DNA of 18,142 nt, taken from contig JAGHAO010000025.1 in assembly GCA_021161495.1 (NCBI GenBank), forward strand, positions 1-18,142, in the 5' to 3' direction. Shown here one piece after another: positions 15,793 through 18,142 of this stretch. Position 1 is the first letter of the stretch. The number at the start of each line of letters is the position of its first letter. The notes beneath the pieces were generated by a model that had not been told where the DNA came from, searched no databases, and was given only the letters and a program-made list of their open reading frames with translations. Position numbers and translations under genes: made by a program. Source of the stretch: Caldisericaceae bacterium (GTDB taxonomy: Bacteria > Caldisericota > Caldisericia > Caldisericales > Caldisericaceae).

Positions 15793-15820
15793 TTGACATA
15801 CGAATTTTTGTTCGTATAAT
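15793..15820 (+). promoter_or_regulatory. Consensus sigma-70-type promoter of dinB, predicted leaderless
   Basis: Perfect TTGACA (15793-15798), 16-bp spacer and perfect TATAAT (15815-15820). The dinB ATG at 15827 follows after six bases (TTAACT), exactly the gap seen before ispE, so the transcript should start at or beside the ATG. Such a strong promoter would need tight repression, which the SOS-like box in the spacer can provide. Confidence 0.85.
15801..15814 (+). promoter_or_regulatory. Putative LexA (SOS) operator in the dinB promoter spacer
   Basis: CGAATTTTTGTTCG differs from the Firmicutes LexA/DinR consensus CGAAC-N4-GTTCG at one base (T for C at position 5). It lies within a longer inverted repeat, ATACGAA (15798-15804) and TTCGTAT (15811-15817). 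The box fills the gap between -35 and -10, so a bound repressor would block RNA polymerase. No lexA gene is in the window; the call rests on the motif, its position and the known SOS control of dinB genes. Confidence 0.72.
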
Positions 15821-15826
15821 TTAACT

Positions 15827-17044
15827 ATGAGAAGGATAATAATGCATATGGATATGGATGCGTTCTTCGTTTCGGTGGAAATCAAAGACAAACCGTGGCT
15901 TTTAGGAAAACCTGTTGCGGTGTGCGGTGATGTATCCAAGCGTTCCGTAATCGCAACTTCTTCATATGAAGCACGAAAATGCGGAGTTCATTCGGCAATG
16001 CCCGTATTTAAAGCAATAAAGATATGTCCCAACCTGATACTGCTCAAAGCAAACCACAAAAAATATGCCGAAATATCCGAGAAAATAATTTCAATTCTAT
16101 ATTCATATTGCCCGTCAGTAGAAACATCATCCATAGACGAGGCATTCCTTGACCTTACTTACACGGTTAAAAATTTTGAAGAAGCGGAATTGCTCGCTAA
16201 AAAAATCAAAACCGAAATCATAAAAAAACTCGGTCTGCCACTAACCATAGGAATATCCTCCAATAAACTGCTCGCAAAACTTGCATCAAAAATCGGAAAG
16301 CCAAACGGACTTAAAATCATTCTGCCGGAGAAAACAAAATCAATTCTAAAAGATACACCCGTAGAAATGATAAGCGGAATAGGACCGAAAACATCCGAAA
16401 TACTTAAAGAAAAATTCAACGTTCATACGCTCGGCGAACTAAAGAAAATCCCTTTGCTCACACTTTCATCCGTATTCAACTCTTACGCCCTGTTTTTATA
16501 CAATGCCGCAAGAGGAATTGACAGAAACCCAGTCATGCCCGATTATGAAAAAACTCAGGCAAAATCCGTGGGAAATTCAATCACCCTGCCATTCGACACA
16601 GACAATATGGAATACTTGAAAAAAGTTCTGGAGTATATTGCGTTTAAAGTTGCCGGGAGGTTGAGAGAAAAAAGATTATATGCAAAAAATATCATTCTGG
16701 TCGTAAGGTTTTCCGATTTCCGAACAAAAACAAAAAGGATGAAAATTCGTCCTACAAACACAGGCAAAACAATTTATCTTGCGTCTCTGTGCATATTGAA
16801 AGGAATAAAAACCCGGAAAAAAATACGGTTGCTCGGAATAACAGCATCAGACCTCATAGGTTCTCCCGCCTTAAATTTATTCGACACTTCCAAAGCGGAA
16901 ATCAAAAATACAATCATAGAAGAAACTATGGATAAGATTAAAGCAAAATACGGAGAAAACCTCGTGACTTTTGCAAGCATTTACGAAGCAGTCAAAAAGG
17001 AAGCGATCAAACCTTTGTCTTTTCCCGAAACTTACCGCACTTAA
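15827..17044 (+). CDS. dinB: DNA polymerase IV (Y-family translesion polymerase)
   Basis: The 405-residue Y-family polymerase copies past DNA damage with low fidelity. Palm catalytic residues are D9 in HMDMDAFFVSVE and D104-E105 in SSIDEAFLDLT. F14 is the steric gate excluding ribonucleotides. The thumb helix-hairpin-helix ISGIGPKT is at 182-189, and the little-finger domain spans about 240-355. A probable sliding-clamp motif PALNLF lies at 347-352, inside the C-terminal region, with about 50 residues after it. The start is the ATG at 15827: MRRIIMHMDMDAFF aligns with the E. coli start MRKIIHVDMDCFF. The ATG at 15842 has a good AGAAGGA site but would lose the first beta strand. Probable SOS control comes from the operator in its promoter. 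Confidence 0.96.
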   Translation: MRRIIMHMDMDAFFVSVEIKDKPWLLGKPVAVCGDVSKRSVIATSSYEARKCGVHSAMPVFKAIKICPNLILLKANHKKYAEISEKIISILYSYCPSVETSSIDEAFLDLTYTVKNFEEAELLAKKIKTEIIKKLGLPLTIGISSNKLLAKLASKIGKPNGLKIILPEKTKSILKDTPVEMISGIGPKTSEILKEKFNVHTLGELKKIPLLTLSSVFNSYALFLYNAARGIDRNPVMPDYEKTQAKSVGNSITLPFDTDNMEYLKKVLEYIAFKVAGRLREKRLYAKNIILVVRFSDFRTKTKRMKIRPTNTGKTIYLASLCILKGIKTRKKIRLLGITASDLIGSPALNLFDTSKAEIKNTIIEETMDKIKAKYGENLVTFASIYEAVKKEAIKPLSFPETYRT

Positions 17045-17072
17045 AAATATTGTAAGATCGGCCTTAAAGAGT

Positions 17073-17100
17073 TTGCAAATAAGAAAAAACATATTACAAT
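17073..17100 (+). promoter_or_regulatory. Possible promoter downstream of dinB
   Basis: TTGCAA (17073-17078, four of six), 16-bp spacer and TACAAT (17095-17100, five of six). It would serve the small ORF at 17115 and the propeller gene at 17312. The region is A+T-rich, so a chance match is quite possible. In the 267 bases between dinB and the propeller gene I see no convincing terminator or RNA gene. Confidence 0.4.
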
Positions 17101-17114
17101 TTAAAAACAAGATT

Positions 17115-17315
17115 ATGAACAAACATATTATTGAAAAAAATTACGGAAAATCATTAAATACGGAAAACGATTCATACATAAAGCATAATAGTGCCGTGCA
17201 ATTCTGCAAATGCGGCCCATACATAACAACAGGTTTAACAAGATTAAAATCAAAAAGTACACGGGTAAAAACTGCTATAACCGAATTGAAAGCATCACTT
17301 ACGGAAAGGCTATGA
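17115..17315 (+). CDS. Small hypothetical ORF, 66 residues, doubtful
   Basis: The predicted peptide begins MNKHIIEKNYGKSLNTENDS and is basic, with a C-x-C pair in FCKCGPYITTG (30-40). I recognise no family and see no membrane segment or signal peptide. For it: the ATG lies 14 nt after a possible -10 box, and its TGA overlaps the ATG of the next gene as ATGA, a coupling pattern used throughout this window. Against it: there is no ribosome site, the frame is open further upstream into dinB, and the composition looks like ordinary A-rich intergenic DNA. It may be a coupling leader peptide or nothing. Confidence 0.3.
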   Translation: MNKHIIEKNYGKSLNTENDSYIKHNSAVQFCKCGPYITTGLTRLKSKSTRVKTAITELKASLTERL

Positions 17316-18142
17316 AAATAAAAATACTAAAACCAATAGTGCTAATAACAATATCTATCATTGCTTTGCTAACGGCAATATCCGTTACCAAATATCAAAA
17401 CAGACTAAAACCGGAACTCTCGATAATCTATCTCTCCTTTTCCCCTTACAAACCCTTTGAAGGAGATATTGAAACAATCAAATTCGAAGTGGAGAACACG
17501 GGAAAAATTACCGCAAAAAATTTCGAAGTCTGTTTAAAAGACAACGGGACATTAGTGAATAAAGAAGTAATAGATTTTTTGGCGCCGAATAAAAAAGTTC
17601 CGGTGGTATTTAATTATGAATTCACTTCTCCCGGAAACCACCTGCTATCCGTTGAAATTGACTGCAAAAATGCAATAAAAGAATCAAACAAGCGTAATAA
17701 TTGCGTAAAAATGAAATTTAATGTGGAAGAAAGCATAGATAAATTTCTTGTTTACAAGGTAAAATTGGGAAACGAATGGTTTACCACCAATTACGGGGGC
17801 GCTTCACCTGTTATCAGCGGCAACCGAATATACATAGGCGGCAAAAACAGATATTTCCTTTGCATAAACAAAACAACAGGAAAATTAATTTGGAAGTTTA
17901 CCGTGAAAAATGCGGGCTCCTACCCCGGAATTTACACAACACCAGTATTGCACAAAGGAAACGTATATTTCGGGACAACGGGAACCGATCCGGTCAGATC
18001 TTCCGGGCATCTGTTTTCCCTAAACGCGGACACAGGTAAAGAACAGTGGGAGTTTAAGACAGAAGCCGATATTTCTTCGATAGCCTTACATAACAATAAG
18101 TTATTTGCCTTAGACAGAGACGGAGTTCTCTACTGCCTCGAC
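17312..18142 (+). CDS. Membrane-anchored protein with CARDB-like domain and PQQ-type beta-propeller, C-terminus cut by window edge
   Basis: The frame is open from the ATG at 17312 to the last base, 277 codons. Residues 9-25 (IVLITISIIALLTAISV) form a signal anchor or signal peptide after a lysine-rich start. Residues about 34-137 look like a CARDB-type beta-sandwich (FEVENTGKITAKNFEV; SPGNHLLSVEID with later NNCVKMKFNV). From about 165 on there are PQQ-like propeller blades: SPVISGNRIYIGG with TTGKLIWKF, TTPVLHKGNVYFGT with DTGKEQWEF, and IALHNNKLFALDRDGVLYCLD. The protein should face the cell exterior or periplasm, probably as a binding or scaffold protein; enzymatic quinone use cannot be judged from the visible part. 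The start has GGAAAGG only 2 nt away, or GGA six bases away, and overlaps the small upstream ORF. Confidence 0.85.
   Translation, partial: MKIKILKPIVLITISIIALLTAISVTKYQNRLKPELSIIYLSFSPYKPFEGDIETIKFEVENTGKITAKNFEVCLKDNGTLVNKEVIDFLAPNKKVPVVFNYEFTSPGNHLLSVEIDCKNAIKESNKRNNCVKMKFNVEESIDKFLVYKVKLGNEWFTTNYGGASPVISGNRIYIGGKNRYFLCINKTTGKLIWKFTVKNAGSYPGIYTTPVLHKGNVYFGTTGTDPVRSSGHLFSLNADTGKEQWEFKTEADISSIALHNNKLFALDRDGVLYCLD

Noticed and set aside
15830..15844. Alternative dinB start at ATG 15842 with AGAAGGA ribosome site
   Set aside because: The site is well spaced, but this start would remove MRRII, the first strand of the palm, which aligns with the start of E. coli DinB. Kept only as the main alternative to the leaderless model.
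17193..17216. Hairpin GCCGTGCA/TGCA..CGGC between dinB and the propeller gene
   Set aside because: It needs a 4-nt bulge and has no T-tract, so it is not a convincing terminator or RNA gene.
1..18142. CRISPR arrays, insertion sequences, tRNA or rRNA genes, attachment sites
   Set aside because: Read by eye on both strands, no regularly spaced repeats, transposase-like proteins, terminal inverted repeats or cloverleaf-like sequence were seen. A covariance-model search could still find a small RNA I missed.

Overview
This is a dense bacterial chromosome segment of low to moderate GC (roughly 40% by eye, not counted). Almost every base is coding, and most neighbouring genes overlap or nearly touch. 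I see no rRNA, tRNA, CRISPR array, insertion sequence or prophage. IspE shows a bacterium using the MEP isoprenoid pathway. Several features suggest an anaerobe, possibly thermophilic, from a Firmicutes-like or deep-branching lineage: the order pheS-pheT-polX-mutS2, a Firmicutes-type SOS box before dinB, a GH57 branching enzyme with a DUF4912 protein, and an aldehyde:ferredoxin oxidoreductase (AOR). I cannot name the phylum from this sequence alone.

Layout. (1) Positions 7914 to 1, minus strand: pheS, pheT, a PHP-domain family X polymerase, mutS2 and a DEDDh exonuclease that runs off the left edge. They follow one strong promoter with a very short leader, so there is no room for a T-box. (2) 8000-8836, plus strand: ispE, divergent from pheS. 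The two -35 boxes overlap, and the ispE -10 box lies only 6 nt before its ATG, so the mRNA is probably leaderless. (3) 15732 to 8839, minus strand: a tightly packed seven-gene operon of glgC, a DUF4912 protein, a GH57 branching enzyme, a four-cluster ferredoxin, an AOR, an HD-domain protein and a protein with a HEPN-like plus CBS-domain architecture. It ends 2 nt from the convergent ispE stop. (4) 15827-17044, plus strand: dinB (DNA polymerase IV), with a consensus promoter, a LexA-type box in the spacer, and the same 6-nt gap between -10 box and ATG. (5) 17045-18142, plus strand: a short intergenic stretch, a doubtful 66-residue ORF, and a membrane-anchored CARDB-like/PQQ-propeller protein cut by the right edge.

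How the genes fit together. The left operon joins tRNA charging to DNA maintenance. Its PolX appears to be a dead polymerase with an intact PHP phosphoesterase site: all three catalytic aspartates are replaced (N187, N189, L229), while every PHP metal ligand is present. The seven-gene operon starts with glycogen-type alpha-glucan synthesis (ADP-glucose formation and branching). It continues into a ferredoxin-linked AOR module and ends with two likely regulatory proteins. That combination suggests, but does not prove, a link between carbon storage and redox or energy state. DinB is probably induced by DNA damage.
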